DNA from: Patiria pectinifera
Lineage: Eukaryota > Echinodermata > Asteroidea > Valvatida > Asterinidae
DNA length: 64,000 nucleotides
NCBI GenBank assembly: GCA_029964075.1
Contig: CM057145.1
Span: forward strand, 3,038,001 to 3,102,000
Reading direction: 5' to 3'
The translations under genes were made by a program, and so were the position numbers. Shown here piece by piece: positions 9,532 to 24,500 of this stretch. Positions within the stretch are counted from its first letter, which is position 1; each line of letters begins with the position of its first letter. The notes below the pieces were generated by a model. That model saw nothing but the letters and a program-made list of their open reading frames with translations, did not search any database and was not told where the DNA came from.

Positions 9532-12500
9532 GTAGGCCTACATTGAACAAGTTGTCAGGTTGTACTTATTTGAAGTTGAAAATTGTGAAAATCTGCCAAT
9601 CTTGGGGAAACTTGCCAAAAATCTCACAAAAAAATGACACAGTTGAACATAAAATTCTTAGTTTGCACCTGTTAAAAAAATGTTGCAACCTGACGCCACT
9701 TTTTTTCTTGATATATCATCTCAGTGAAGGTCAGTCATTGCAAAAATGACGATAATTAAGACATGAATCTGAGACTGAGAAACATTTCCAATTGTGTTCA
9801 GAAATACTTACAAAATCTTCTTGACTCTCCATAGACTTTGTACACAACTGCTGATGGCTGAAGTGGCATCAGGTTGCAACATTTTTTCGAAAAAAATATA
9901 TGCCTATACATTTTTCTTTTATTTTTAAACCTATAGGCCTAGGCTACACCCAAGCTGTTGTAAATTATAATAATACAACTTTGTTAATACCTGGTAAAGT
10001 GTTATAGGAGGACCTGTTTCATAAACATGATAAAGAGTCTAAAAAGAGAACAAAAAGGTACTTCAGTATTTCTTGACTTTTGGTCTACCTAGATTTGTAG
10101 TTGGCAATAGGCCTACCAGCATGGAAAAAACCCAATATATTCAATAATATTTCGCTAAGATACCGCCGACCCATCAATCGTGGATCTGGTTATAATAAAA
10201 ATGCAACTTACATCAGGGAATCAAGTGCTTTCAAACATCGGCAAACAATATTAGGAAAAAAAATTGCCACGTGACGCCACTGAAATCAGCAGTCGGGCAC
10301 GTCAGTCGTTTAGTCGGGCACCATTTGCAGTCATCAGCCGACATTTGAAGCAAAAAACAGGTAAAAAAAACAAAAAAAGCCGCGTCGCCGCACCACTTTT
10401 TGGGCAAGCTCCATACCAGAAACCGGAGACTTTTTTTTTTTAGCCTAAGTATTTCCTAACAAAATTGGAAATGTTCTCAGTCCCAGATTCATGTCTTATC
10501 GTCATTTTTGCAATGACTGACCTTCACTGAGATGAAATTTGAAGAAAAAAGTGGCGTCAGGTTGCAACTTTTTTTCCCCAATGTCACAATCTCCATTGCG
10601 TCATGTGTTTCTTGGGTTGTCTCAGATTTTGAATATGAGTTTGTAAGTTGTGATGAGATTTTGACTTCAGCATCCTTAAACGATGACCTCGTTTTGACAC
10701 AAATTTGGATACTTTTACGTTTTTTTTCTTCTTCAAATGCTGCAGGGTACAATGGAGGAGGTGAAACTGTGCGGTTACTTGAACAAAATGGGGGACAAAG
10801 GGATTATCAAGACCTACAAGACAAGATGGTATGCAAATTAAGGAAATTAAACTTGCGTTCCCCATGCTTTAACACAAATTCGAGTATCAATCAATTTTCA
10901 ACTTGTTTGTTTTATTCCAACAAAAACACTTTTTTCCCCCTGTTTTGGACATCTGCACCCCTTTGAAAAAAAGGACGATTTTCGGCACAAACAGATCCGC
11001 TTTTGCAATCAGACTGGCCCCCGGCCTATACATTATAAATTATGATTGTGGGGCAGGAACCAGCCTACCCCACGAGAACGAAGCCAAGAATTTGAAATTG
11101 CAAAATTTAAACTTCAATAAACAAGGGCCGATTTTCTTTGGTCGATATCTCATTCAAAAGTAAATAGCACTTGGATTGCTAGAAAAAGAGCAATTCACAA
11201 AAGGAATCTATTTTTCGGGATGAAATGAATCCGTCTGGCTGGCTACCATTTAGAAGAAATCAAGAAATGTAGGTGATTTCCAACGATCAGTCAGTTGACT
11301 GATTTTTGGGAATTAAGAGTGCATTGATGAAACTGTTTTTACGTCGTGACTGAAAAGTTGTGTATGGGTCTCACTGTTAGGCTTGCAAAGTGTAAATCCA
11401 CTGAGCTGAAATTTCAACAGGTTAGGTTTTGAACAATCGTCTTTGGTTTTTGAGTGGTGTTATTATTGGAAGCAACAAAATACATGAAAACCAAATGAAC
11501 CCATATGTATACATTGTATACTTTACTTTATTATTTAAAGAGGTTGTGGAATGTTGAAGACATTTCTGTCAATTTTTGGGTGTATGTAGCCTAAGGTGTG
11601 ATGAAATAAAAACGACTATTGTTTCTGTCATGAAATGAGTACAAAGGTTACTTTTGAGAGCTATTTTTCAGGTCCTGTTTCGACCCGAACGTGCAATTTG
11701 TGTAAAAGTCGTCGTTGCGGGCAGCAAACAAAATACAGTAAATCGTGAGGTAATAAACAGGACTCGTTTATGCTACTCTGCATTGGGAGTCCTGTTCATT
11801 ACGTCACGATTTACTGTGTTTTGTTTGCTGCTCTCAAAAGTACCTTTTGTACTCATTTTATGACAGAAACAATAGTCGTTTTTATTTCATCACACCTTAG
11901 GCTACATATACCCGAAAAATTACGGAAATGTCTTTGAGCATTCCACAACCTCTTTAATTGTTGAAACATCCTGCACAATGGACACGTTTACAGTGATGTA
12001 ATGACATCATTGTTAAAACAGGAAGAGGAAATAGTAGTGTGCTATAAATAGGCCTGTACAACATGTGCACATTGTACAGTGTACATATGCATACTGTGCA
12101 TGTACATACACATACATGCACACCCCAACTTGACTGCGATTGGGGACCCCCTATCATGCCTATTGTCCCTCTTTTGTTTGCACCAACTTTTTAGGAAGAC
12201 CTCCCATATGTTTTGTACACAAATCCAAATTGGGGACCTCTCGGGAATTGGGGACCCCTCGGGAATTGGGGACCCTTTCTATCGTTCACCGTCCTTTATT
12301 GAATGCAAAAATAATTACAATTGATAATAAAAATTGCATTTATTATGCGCATACAGTATACCATAAAAATGTTCAAATGCGCATTACAAAACCTAGACAA
12401 TAGCTAAAATATTAAAAGTACGAATTCAAATTAAACATTGGTCTTAACTCATATAGTATACTGAACTTCTTTATTCTATAATTATTTCATCAACATGAAA

Positions 12501-15500
12501 ATGTATGTTGTTTGTACATCGTACATTGTACTACTTTCTGAACAGTCACAGAAAGTCAAAACATCCTGTTCCCCTGCCATGCCTTTATACACAGGCTAGT
12601 CACCAACAGTCAGATCACATTTCTTATAAAAATGTGACAAGTTGAATTCCATCAACGGACAAAAGCAGGGAATTTTTTCACTTGATTGTTTCGGTACAAA
12701 ACCTAGACATAATGTACACATATTAGTCACTGATTCTCGGTTTGAGGTTACAATAGTAATGTGTATGATTGATTGACTGGGAAAATGATTACATTTTTTT
12801 CCTGTTATTATTGTCATCAATTTTCGATATTGTTGCAAATTGTCAAGGTTTTGGTTTTTCACTGGAATACTTCGACTGAAACAGCTTGCTCAGGGAATGA
12901 AATTAATATAAAAAAAATACGACATTGAGTTCCGTACAAGTTGCGGGTAGAATCATTCACTTTTTTTTCCCGGAAGCTCTGTATTTGTCCCTGACATGTT
13001 CCGGGGAAATTTTCATTAGCAACTGCTGATAACTTCATTACAGGAAGATTGCAGGGAAGTTGTTCAGAATCCTGCAACTTATACCCAATACAATGCCCGC
13101 AACTTTGCCGGAACTCGCCCCAGATATGATTGAGACGGGCCCTTACCAATACTTTATTCTTTGCTTTCTCATCAGGTTTGTCTTTGATAGACAGAGGTGT
13201 CGTCTGTACTACTATAGAACTCCACAGGATCTGTTACCTCTTGGGTAAGAATATATAGGGTTGAGAGTACATTGACAAGTCTAGTGACCATATAAGGATA
13301 TATCTTAAAGATGTACTGTCCATACTTTGCAACAAATTTGATGTTTTTCTTCCAACGAATTCCCATTTTTGAATCGAAGTTGCAGCATTAAGCTGTATAC
13401 TTAGCAAGGACGTGAGATGATCTTTGGAATGTCTTGGCCCAGTGAGCAGGGGTACTAATGATGTTGTGGCTTGTGGATAACTTCTGCTAGATGTGTGTGA
13501 GAATTTATGCATATTGTATCATTTTGTGCAGATCAATTGATATTGCTAATGCAACGTTTAACTTCGAGGCCAATGACTCCACTAGTACCGGCCAGTTCCA
13601 TATATCGTAAGTTTCTTACGTACAAAATTATATTAATAAGTCAAGTTAGTCTTTGTAATTATCTTGTGTTAATAAGTTGGGAATTAATAATTTAACACAA
13701 ATTTCAATAAAGCACAAATCTTAATACATGCACAGTGAGTGACATCTATAGGGTACAGCTGATTTAATGAAACAGTGTGTTACGCCATGTGTACGATTAC
13801 GAAAATCTATACAATGATCAAATCATCCATTTTCAATACAACTTACTGCTCGACGTTTGTTGAATTTGATTTTGTTTGAAGTACGGGCGGCCGCATTTAT
13901 CACCTACAAGCCAAAGACAGACACACGATGATGTTCTGGCTGCAAGAACTACAGGTACTTTCTTCAATTTTTCTCGCTAAATCGGAACTTTTAAAAGATT
14001 GGGTTGATAAATGAGTTTGCTAAGATGTGATACATGTTTGAACGTTAACCAGTTCGCACCAGGATTATTTTGACATTGACCGGACCCAGGCGTGGGATTG
14101 TTTTTCACGAACCTCGATGCCAGACGGGTTCAAGTTGTGATCTGCGGGTAGCACACCCTGATATTTCTGGCCTCGCTCACTGCGAGCGGGTCGCAGACAG
14201 ATATTTCCGGCCTCGCTTGTTGCGTGTTTATCTGTAATCCATTCCGAATACCGCAAAAGCTTTGCGTGTATACACGTCGTCCGACGTGAACTGGTTAAAC
14301 TGAGAAAAAATGATGTTTTTGTAACAGTTTTTCCCAAATGCTTGCACGAACCCAAAGTTGAAAGCTTCAAAACCAGGCGATACGCTCTCCAGTTTTCTTT
14401 ATATTACATGCATTTGAAACATTAAATATAGGTTTGATACAACGCCTTATTAATAACTAGCGTGGCTATGCAATGGATCTTCTATTTACCGTGGAAACCG
14501 TATTTTTACGTTGCGGCCGGTCCGTGGTTTGGGTAGAATAATTCAATGACACGTGATCAGCGATCCACCAATCAGATGACGGGATTAAGTCAGACGTTGT
14601 GTAATACAAGATATGTTCTTGTTATAATGATATTTTGAGTTTGTCATTATTTCATAGATCTAAAATTATTTTGTAGGAACGTCGAAGAGCTTACAGTCAT
14701 CAGAGAACTTCACTGCAAAGAGATGAATCGTTGGGTCATGTGTCGCCAACATCAGTGGTAAATATTTACAGAAACATTTTGTAAATATTGCCTTAGCCCT
14801 TAATCCCCGTCCAGTCAAACTCCAACGCCAGGGTTTGTTGGAATCTGTTGGAGTGAGTACTGCACTAGTAAACTGATTATGCTTTACATGGGGTTAGGCA
14901 TACCACCATAATCAGAGTCCAACAGTTTGGGTGTTGAGTTACCATATGGTGTTGGATTTTGCAAGAGTGAGGAAGGTTCCTAGTAAATCACTCAAGGGGG
15001 TTAGGGTTAATGTCTGTTTAAATTGCGAAGGGTAAAGACCAAATGAAGCACAAATGAAAATGTTCAAAGCAACATTGACTAGAGTCGAACCTGCAACTTC
15101 TGTAGCACCTCATTAAGAACGATAACGCTGTATTGATAACTGTAACGTTGAACAAATTTAACTGCAAGCGCGTACAGGTATGCAGCGTAATGGGATGGGC
15201 CTTATTCACGAGTTGGCCATTTTTGGCGAGTTCCCTGAATGTATTGATGGGATGGCGCCAAACTATTTATGCAGGCGCAGGCAGCCTTATTCATTAAAAA
15301 ACTGTATTTTTTTTTTAATATGGCTTTAAACATTAGGGAATGTTTAATTCCAAACTTTAAATTATTAATTGAAGCAGACTGGAATTTATTTCTCTTCGCA
15401 AGTTCAAAAATTTAAGATTTTACTTAACTTTCAATTCAATATGGCCGACTCATAAATAAGGCCCATAACCACTTAAATAAAAGTTCATGTACAGCAAGCT

Positions 15501-18500
15501 CGTTCCAACTTTACTGTGTGTCAAGCTTGCTTGAAGACAAATTCGTTATCCCCCTGGCGCTCGTGGAACACGGAAAATATAGTACGTCTGTGTCCCATAT
15601 ACTACTCGGCTTCGACCTCGTGGCACATGGGGACAGACGCACTGCATTATTCTGTGTACCACTCACACTCGTGCGATAACTCAAACATGGGCAATACAGG
15701 TAGTTGCAGGCGGGCGGTTTAGGGCGATGCAGTGAATAAAATGCGTTAATTTCTTTATTGCAGCAACCCAAGACAGGTCTTGTCAGTACACAAAAGATCA
15801 AAGACCGAAGTGGCGATCCATTCAGAGGTCAGTATCAAAACAAAAGGTCAAATGTGTTCATATATTCATAAATTGTTTTTGTAGTGCGGGCATGGCATAT
15901 AAGTACGCATGAATATGTTTCTGGTAATAAAACCAAGGCTTTCTCAAGTGCGATTTTGGAGGATACAGTGTGCCAAGGTCTTAGGTCGGACCTTGTGTTG
16001 TTTACGCTCAGCCGTGCATAAATTTAGGCTAGATTATACTTGAAATCCTCCGCACTGCTCCAGGATGTCACTGGCTCTGCCTCAACATATTGACAGTGAT
16101 TGCTGGAGGATTTTGCAGGATTGAGGCAGTGTCACCCCTCCAAGGACCACATTCAAGAAATAACGGATGATTTTGAAGGAGTGAGGCTGTATGCAATGTT
16201 TACATGGAGGCAGTTGGAGGATTTTGCAGGATTGAGGTTGCATCCTAGCAAAAATGCCTAGGGAGTTAGGGTTAAAGTGTGGTGAGCATTATTAAAGAAA
16301 CGCTGATCCCTCCGTGTCACAGGTTTACCCCCTCTGTTGGGCCCAGTGGAAGTGCCCAGGCATTCGGTTGGTGAGTCAACGGCGCATTCCACGCACCAAA
16401 CAGGGGTGTTCAATCTCTCCCTCACAAACCTCAAAACAGAAATACGAAACCAGATGTCTAGTCTAGGGTAAGTTTTGTCACGAAACAAAATTTTTCTGTT
16501 TTATTTGATGTGTATCATTTGCTCGTTATGTATGTAACAATTTGTAAAAATTGAAAAAATTCAATATTTTTTATAGTAAAGGTGTGTACCATTGTCAGAT
16601 TTTATGATAATTCGTTTATTGTGTGGGTTGATTGTAGTTTACGACGTGCTAATTCTGACGAAGCTTCGTTAGTGAATCTTGCCGCAGAACCATCCCAATC
16701 TGATCCACCGAGTGCAGCTAAAAGGTAATACAATGAAAAATCCAAGTAAAGACTACAATGGGCTCAGTGCGCCAGCGAAAGAGGGTACCCTTTTACCTAG
16801 CAACAACGTCCCATGGGCGGGACATTTAGCTGGTTGACGCGCACCTTTCCTTGTGTGTGACGCACGTACACCAAGGAATTTGTACTATGAACATGTAGTG
16901 GTACGGCCGCGTGTCGCGGCAAAATTGCAGTCAGGCAAGATGGCGTCGGTCGGTCACCCCCAACTGTACTTTCTTTGCCAGTGAGGGGGTACTTGTGAAC
17001 GGAGCGGATAGCCGGACACATTGTCAATTCTATGACGTAGGCCCCCTTCAATGGCGAAAGCATTGTGCTAGCTTTTGTTCAGATCCATCATGGTTATGTG
17101 CTTTGTACAATAGCATGCACAATGGTTTCTCCATTGAAGGGGGCCTCGTGTGTACAGTGTTCACGTGACCGGATTCATACAGACAGAGGCTGCTGTCTGA
17201 AACCCATTTATGGGGCTAGGCTCTGAAACTTTTATCTACTCAATATTTTTTTTATAAACTGAAAATTGGCATCATTCAAATTTTGCATTTTTTTGTCTCG
17301 TTACCTTTGCAACCTACCGGTATCTTTCAAATTTGAGAGCTGTATCTGGAATTTCCTGTATTTTTCCTCAAAATTTTTTTTTTTTAAGGTTTTCGCCCAA
17401 CCCATTGTCAACAAATCAAGCCTTAATCTAGAATGTTTAAAATGATTATGGGCATATAGCTGAATTTGTGTAATATTTTTAAGTAATTATATTTGTAAAA
17501 TTGTTCATAGTCTGTTTCACCTGTGCACTTTTTCCTTGTGAAGTTTACTTTGCTTAACTTACTTAACAATTTGTAAAGTATGTAAGGCCCCAGTGGAAAC
17601 ACGTTTTAAACTGTTAGGGCGCACTTTGGGCAAAACAAATAAAATAAATAACTTAATTGTCAATATCTATAGCTATAGAAAAAACATTTTCAGACATCGT
17701 CCTACAATTTCAAGGTAATTAATTTGTGATATTTTCCACTCCAAATTTTAGACCCACGTCACTAAACACAGCGCCCTCTAGTGGCAACCAAGAGCCAGGC
17801 CAGTCGGAGAGCAGCCCAGCAACTGAAGGGAATAGGAAGGCATATGGTTCAATCAAAGCTGGATTTATCAAGTAAGATAGATCATTAACTTCAAGAGTAA
17901 AAGACAGTAATGTTCTTAGTTTGACCAAGAAATATCAAAAGATTTTGTTTCCTAAAAACATTCGCTGTTATTCTTGTAATATTCAGTATTAACGGAAGTC
18001 TAAATTTGTATATATTTAGGCTGTAGAAATTCATGCACATCGGCCTCGTGTTGTAAAAGACATTCATAAATACCTCAGACAGTTTACCCATTCCTATTGG
18101 TCGAGAGCCCTTCACGTGGCCAGTTTTAAACGATTGATAAAGATGCCTGGTTGGTCTTGAACGCTTTTCAGTGTCACATGAAATTTTGACACCTATAAAA
18201 TCCGGTGCTGGCACCCTTTTATTGGTTGAACGTTCACAATCCTCACGTAGGCATGCGCAATACTACCAGTGAGTCAGTATTTCATAGTCCTAAATTCACG
18301 CTTCTCCGATCCATCTGCATTGTGCGCCACATCACGCAGTACGCGCAACGCCTACGTCAATCTCCCTACCGGGAATAAGGAATTGTTTACTAGAGGACTT
18401 TACCATTGTAAAGCTGGAGGGGTGTCCTGTTGATTGAAATCATTGAAAATTTTTAATTTTTGACTTGTTTTGACTTTTGGACCAAAAATTGTTGATTGTT

Positions 18501-21500
18501 TACCAAAAAGTATTTATGAATGGGAATAAATATGTGCTTAGTCGGTATTAAACACTCTGTTTAAGACCAGTAGGAGTCTGGATGCTGATAATTACTCTCG
18601 ACTTTGGCTCCAGTAATTATGAGCAAAACCAGTCTTAAACATAGTGTTTAACACTTTCTAAGCATTCCCTTATTGAAGTGAAGGAAACACTTCAGAAAGT
18701 GAAAATAAAACATTATTTATAAAGTCTGTTTTGGGTCATTTCGGTTTCTATTTGCACAGTTTATGTAATCATTCAATTCTGTGGTATTGTGTATTTGATC
18801 ATGATCTTCCTGTAATATTATTGAGCATCATTGACAAATTTAAGCTTACTATTGACTATTACTTCAGCCCTTTGCAAAAAACCACAAAATTTCAAGATAT
18901 AGGCCTAGTTGTGTAAAAATGTTCAAATGCTGCACACTTTTTAAAAATCTTTACAAATATTTTAAATTTGTGTTTAACACCTCTTTTGAGGTCGAAAGGG
19001 TGCATTTTCTCAAAACTACTTTTTGAAGGCATATAGGATCAATTGCATTTATCCCAAAAATTATTATAAAAAAGCTGACTTGGATTAAAGATTGAACTGG
19101 TACAAAGCACCCCGTGAAATTATTCCATCTGGCTTGCTGTCATTTAGAAGAAATCAAGCAATGTAGGTGATTTTGTTTCGTGATTAAAAGGTTGTGTATG
19201 GTTTTTCACTGTTTTCTCCAAATGTGTATCTCTGAGCTGAAACTTCAACAGGTTAGGTATTGAACATTCTTCTGAGGATTTTGAGCGTTGTTATTATTGG
19301 AAATGAACAAAATGCGTAAAAAGCAAATAAACCCACAATTAACCCAAACTTCACCTAAAGCTACAAAATACTACTGAGTGGTAACCTGTACAGCGTGTGT
19401 CAATAAAAACGCAGGATTCAAAGCGATTTTTTTTCTGAGAAAATTATGCTACTGGTGTGCCTAATTTGATAAGGATTTGATTGTCCATAATTTCATCTTT
19501 GACAAGATTTTTGTTTGGTTGAATTTGGACTATTGGTTCAAAAATTATGACAAGTTTTGTGAAGCCCTTCTGAAGCGGGTTGGTCTGATTCAATGACCTT
19601 AACACAACAACCAGTTATGTACAATGCAGGTATGCATTGAAGACAATTAAACCAGAACAAAACTTTCTTTGAAACAATTGATGATAAGTATCACTTAAAT
19701 TTAATAACTGGACTATCATTGTTTCAAAGCATCATGAATTATTGATTAATAACATTGATTGTGGACTAAAGGATTATGTAAGCCTAATCCTGCCACACAT
19801 GTCCTTCTTTGTGATCCACAAATACTTTCACCTGTACTGAATTCAAACCTTTCATTAGGTATGTGTGATTTCACAAATCAGACCAGCTTGGAATTTATAA
19901 CTCTTCTTCAATGTACTCTATTTCTGGACAGGATTGTCCAAATGAGATGGGATAAAAAGCATAGTGAAGAGAAGGAAAGGTACTTTGAAAAGAGGGTTAA
20001 CATTATGATGAATAGGGGTGGTTTATATTCTTAATATTTTTGTTTCTAATCCTGCGTTTTTATTGACACACGCTGTAGTATGCATTTCTTTCCATACAAG
20101 TGTGCACAACACATGTAGTATTCTGTGGTATTTGGTCCTTGACCCCCAAACAGCCCTTATTAGGACGTTAGGGTTAAAGACCCATCAATACAAAGAAAAA
20201 CAAAGAAAACAAAACTGAAAAGCATTCATTTCTGATGTTTGGTTTTCATTTTTATATCAGGAAATTCAGTCGTACTAGTGGTGCTGATATACCGTCCCCA
20301 ACAACAGTGTGGTTTGAGAGTCAGCCATCGCAAGACTATGAATGTGCACATTGTAGAAAGGTACGTAGGTACATGCTTGTTATAATAATAGGAATGTGGT
20401 GCTTACATAGCGCTTTATACCAAAGGTCTAATAAACCCTAACCCCTAGGCCTTTTTGCTAAGAACCATCCTCAATCCTCCAAAATCCTCAAACATTTTAC
20501 AACAGGGCCTAAATTCTTCAAAATTTTCAGACAGTCCTGCCTCGAAATGCATTCATCCTCAATCCTCCAACGTCCTCCTCATCCACAAATGCTGCACTTA
20601 TGTTCAAATGAAGGGTACCCAGCCCCTCAATCCTTCAAATCGTCAGACAGTCCTGCCTCAAAATACCATTCAGCCCCAATCCTCCAAAATCCTTTCTGAA
20701 AAAAATACCATTTAGCCTCAATCCTCCAAAATCCTTTTCTGAAAAAAATACCATTCAGCCTCAATCCTCCGAAATCCTTTTCTGAAAAAAAATACCATTC
20801 AGCCTCAATCCTCCAAAATCCTTATCTAAAAAAATACCATTCAGCCTCAATCCTCCAAAATCCTTATCTAAGAAAATACCATTCAGCCTCAATCCTCCAA
20901 AATCCTTATCTAAGAAAATACCATTCAGCCTCAATCCTCCAAAATCCTTATCTAAGAAAATACCATTCAGCCTCAATCCTCCAAAATCCTTATCTAAAAA
21001 ATACCATTCAGCCTCAATCCTCCAAAATCCTTATCTAAGAAAATACCATTCAGCCTCAATCCTCCAAAATCCTTATCTAAGAAAATACCATTCAGCCTCA
21101 ATCCTCCAAAATCCTTATCTAAAAAAATACCATTCAGCCTCAATCCTCCAAAATCCTTATCTAAGAAAATACCATTCAGCCTCAATCCTCCAAAATCCTT
21201 ATCTAAGAAAATACCATTCAGCCTCAACCCTCCAAAATCCTTATCTAAGAAAATACCATTCAGCCTCAATCCTCCAAAATCCTTATCTAAGAAAATACCA
21301 TTCAGCCTCAATCCTCCAAAATCCTTATCTAAAAAAAATACCATTCAGCCGCAATCCTCCAAAATCCTTATCTAAAAAAATACCATTCAGCCTCAATCCT
21401 CCAAAATCCTTATCTAAAAAAAATACCATTCAGCCGCAATCCTCCAAAATCCTTATCTAAAAAAATACCATTCAGCCTCAATCCTCCAAAATCCTTATCT

Positions 21501-24500
21501 AAAAAAAATACCATTCAGCCGCAATCCTCCAAAATCCTTATCTAAAAAAATACCATTCAGCCTCAATCCTCCAAAATCCTTATCTAAGAAAATACCATTC
21601 AGCCTCAATCCTCCAAAATCCTTATCTAAGAAAATACCATTCAGCCTCAATCCTCCAAAATCCTTATCTAAAAAAATACCATTCAGCCTCAATCCTCCAA
21701 AATCCTTATCTAAGAAAATACCATTCAGCCTCAATCCTCCAAAATCCTTATCTAAGAAAATACCATTCAGCCTCAATCCTCCAAAATCCTTATCTAAAAA
21801 AATACCATTCAGCCTCAATCCTCCAAAATCCTTATCTAAAAAAATACCATTCAGCCTCAATCCTCCAAAATCCTTATCTAAAAAAATACCATTCAGCCTC
21901 AATCCTCCAAAATCCTTATCTAAAAAAATACCATTCAGTCTCAATCCTCCAAAATCCTTATCTAAAAAAATACCATTCAGCCTCAATCCTCCAAAATCCT
22001 TATCTAAAAAAATACCATTCAGCCTCAATCCTCCAAAATCCTTATCTAAAAAAATACCATTCAGTCTCAATCCTCCAAAATCCTTATCTAAAAAAATACC
22101 ATTCAGCCTCAATCCTCCAAAATCCTTATCTAAAAAAATACCATTCAGCCTCAATCCTCCAAAATCCTTATCTAAAAAAAATACCATTCAGCCGCAATCC
22201 TCCAAAATCCTTATCTAAGAAAATACCATTCAGCCTCAATCCTCCAAAATCCTTATCTAAGAAAATACCATTCAGCCTCAATCCTCCAAAATCCTTATCT
22301 AAAAAAATACCATTCAGCCTCAATCCTCCAAAATCCTTATCTAAAAAAATACCATTCAGCCTCAATCCTCCAAAATCCTTATCTAAAAAAAATACCATTC
22401 AGCCTCAATCCTCCAAAATCCTTATCTAAAAAAATACCATTCAGTCTCAATCCTCCAAAATCCTTATCTAAAAAAAATACCATTCAGCCTCAATCCTCCA
22501 AAATCCTTATCTAAAAAAATACCATTCAGCCTCAATCCTCCAAAATCCTTATCTAAAAAAAATACCATTCAGCCGCAATCCTCCAAAATCCTTATCTAAA
22601 AAAATACCATTCAGCCTCAATCCTCCAAAATCCTTATCTAAGAAAATACCATTCAGCCTCAATCCTCCAAAATCCTTATCTAAAAAAATACCATTCAGCC
22701 TCAATCCTCCAAAATCCTTATCTAAGAAAATACCATTCAGTCTCAATCCTCCAAAATCCTTATCTAAGAAAATACCATTCAGCCTCAATCCTCCAAAATC
22801 CTTATCTAAGAAAATACCATTCAGCCGCAATCCTCCAAAATCCTTATCTAAAAAAATACCATTCAGCCTCAATCCTCCAAAATCCTTATCTAAAAAAAAT
22901 ACCATTCAGCCGCAATCCTCCAAAATCCTTATCTAAAAAAATACCATTCAGCCTCAATCCTCCAAAATCCTTATCTAAAAAAATACCATTCAGCCTCAAT
23001 TCTCCAAAATCCTTATCTAAGAAAATACCATTCAGTCTCAATCCTCCAAAATCCTTATCTAAAAAAATACCATTCAGCCTCAATCCTCCAAAATCCTTAT
23101 CTAAGAAAATACCATTCAGTCTCAATCCTCCAAAATCCTTATCTAAGAAAATACCATTCAGCCTCAATCCTCCAAAATCCTTAACTTAAAAAATACCATT
23201 CAGCCTCAATCCTCCAAAACCCTTATCTAAAAAAATACCATTCAGCCTCAATCCTCCAAAATCCTTATCTAAGAAAATACCATTCAGCCTCAATCCTCCA
23301 AAATCCTTATCTAAGAAAATACCATTCAGCCTCAATTCTCCAAAATCCTTATCTAAAAAAATACCATTCAGCCTCAATCCTCCAAAATCCTTATCTAAAA
23401 AATACCATTCAGCCTCAATCCTCCAAAATCCTTATCTCAAAAAATACCATTCAGCCTCAATCCCCCAAAACCCTTATCTTAAAAAATACCATTCAGCCTC
23501 AATCCTCCAAAATCCTTATCTAAAAAAATACCATTCAGCCTCAATCCTCCAAAATCCTTATCTAAAAAAATACCATTCAGCCTCAATCCTCCAAAATCCT
23601 TATCTAAAAAATACCATTCAGCCTCAATCCTCCAAAATCCTTATCTAAGAAAATACCATTCAGCCTCAATCCTCCAAAATCCTTATCTAAAAAATACCAT
23701 TCAGCCTCAATCCTCCAAAATCCTTATCTAAAAAAATACCATTCAGCCTCAATCCTCCAAAATCCTTATCTAAAAAAATACCATTCAGCCTCAATCCTCC
23801 AAAATCCTTATCTAAAAAAATACCATTCAGCCTCAATCCTCCAAAATCCTTATCTAAAAAAATACCATTCAGCCTCAATCCTCCAAAATCCTTATCTAAA
23901 AAAATACCATTCAGCCTCAATCCTCCAAAATCCTTATCTAAGAAAATACCATTCAGCCTCAATCCTCCAAAATCCTTATCTAAGAAAATACCATTCAGCC
24001 TCAATCCTCCAAAATCCTTATCTAAAAAATACCATTCAGCCTCAATCCTCCAAAATCCTTATCTAAAAAATACCATTCAGCCTCAATCCTCCAAAATCCT
24101 TATCTAAGAAAATACCATTCAGCCTCAATCCTCCAAAATCCTTATCTAAAAAAATACCATTCAGCCTCAATCCTCCAAAATCCTTATCTAAGAAAATACC
24201 ATTCAGCCTCAATCCTCCAAAATCCTTATCTAAGAAAATACCATTCAGCCTCAATCCTCCAAAATCCTTATCTAAAAAAATACCATTCAGCCTCAATCCT
24301 CCAAAATCCTTATCTAAGAAAATACCATTCAGTCTCAATCCTCCAAAATCCTTATCTAAAAAAAATACCATTCAGCCGCAATCCTCCAAAATCCTTATCT
24401 AAAAAAATACCATTCAGCCTCAATCCTCCAAAATCCTTATCTAAAAAAAATACCATTCAGCCGCAATCCTCCAAAATCCTTATCTAAAAAAATACCATTC

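Noticed and set aside
15764-16724. Direct splice of TBC1D2 exon 7 to exon 9
   Set aside because: Phases clash (1 against 2). The 145 bp exon at 16,323-16,467 repairs the frame and matches the family linker.
19759-20034. Transposase ORF inside the mariner-like element
   Set aside because: The 91-codon frame has no DDE/D-type motif or helix-turn-helix I can recognise; the element looks non-autonomous.
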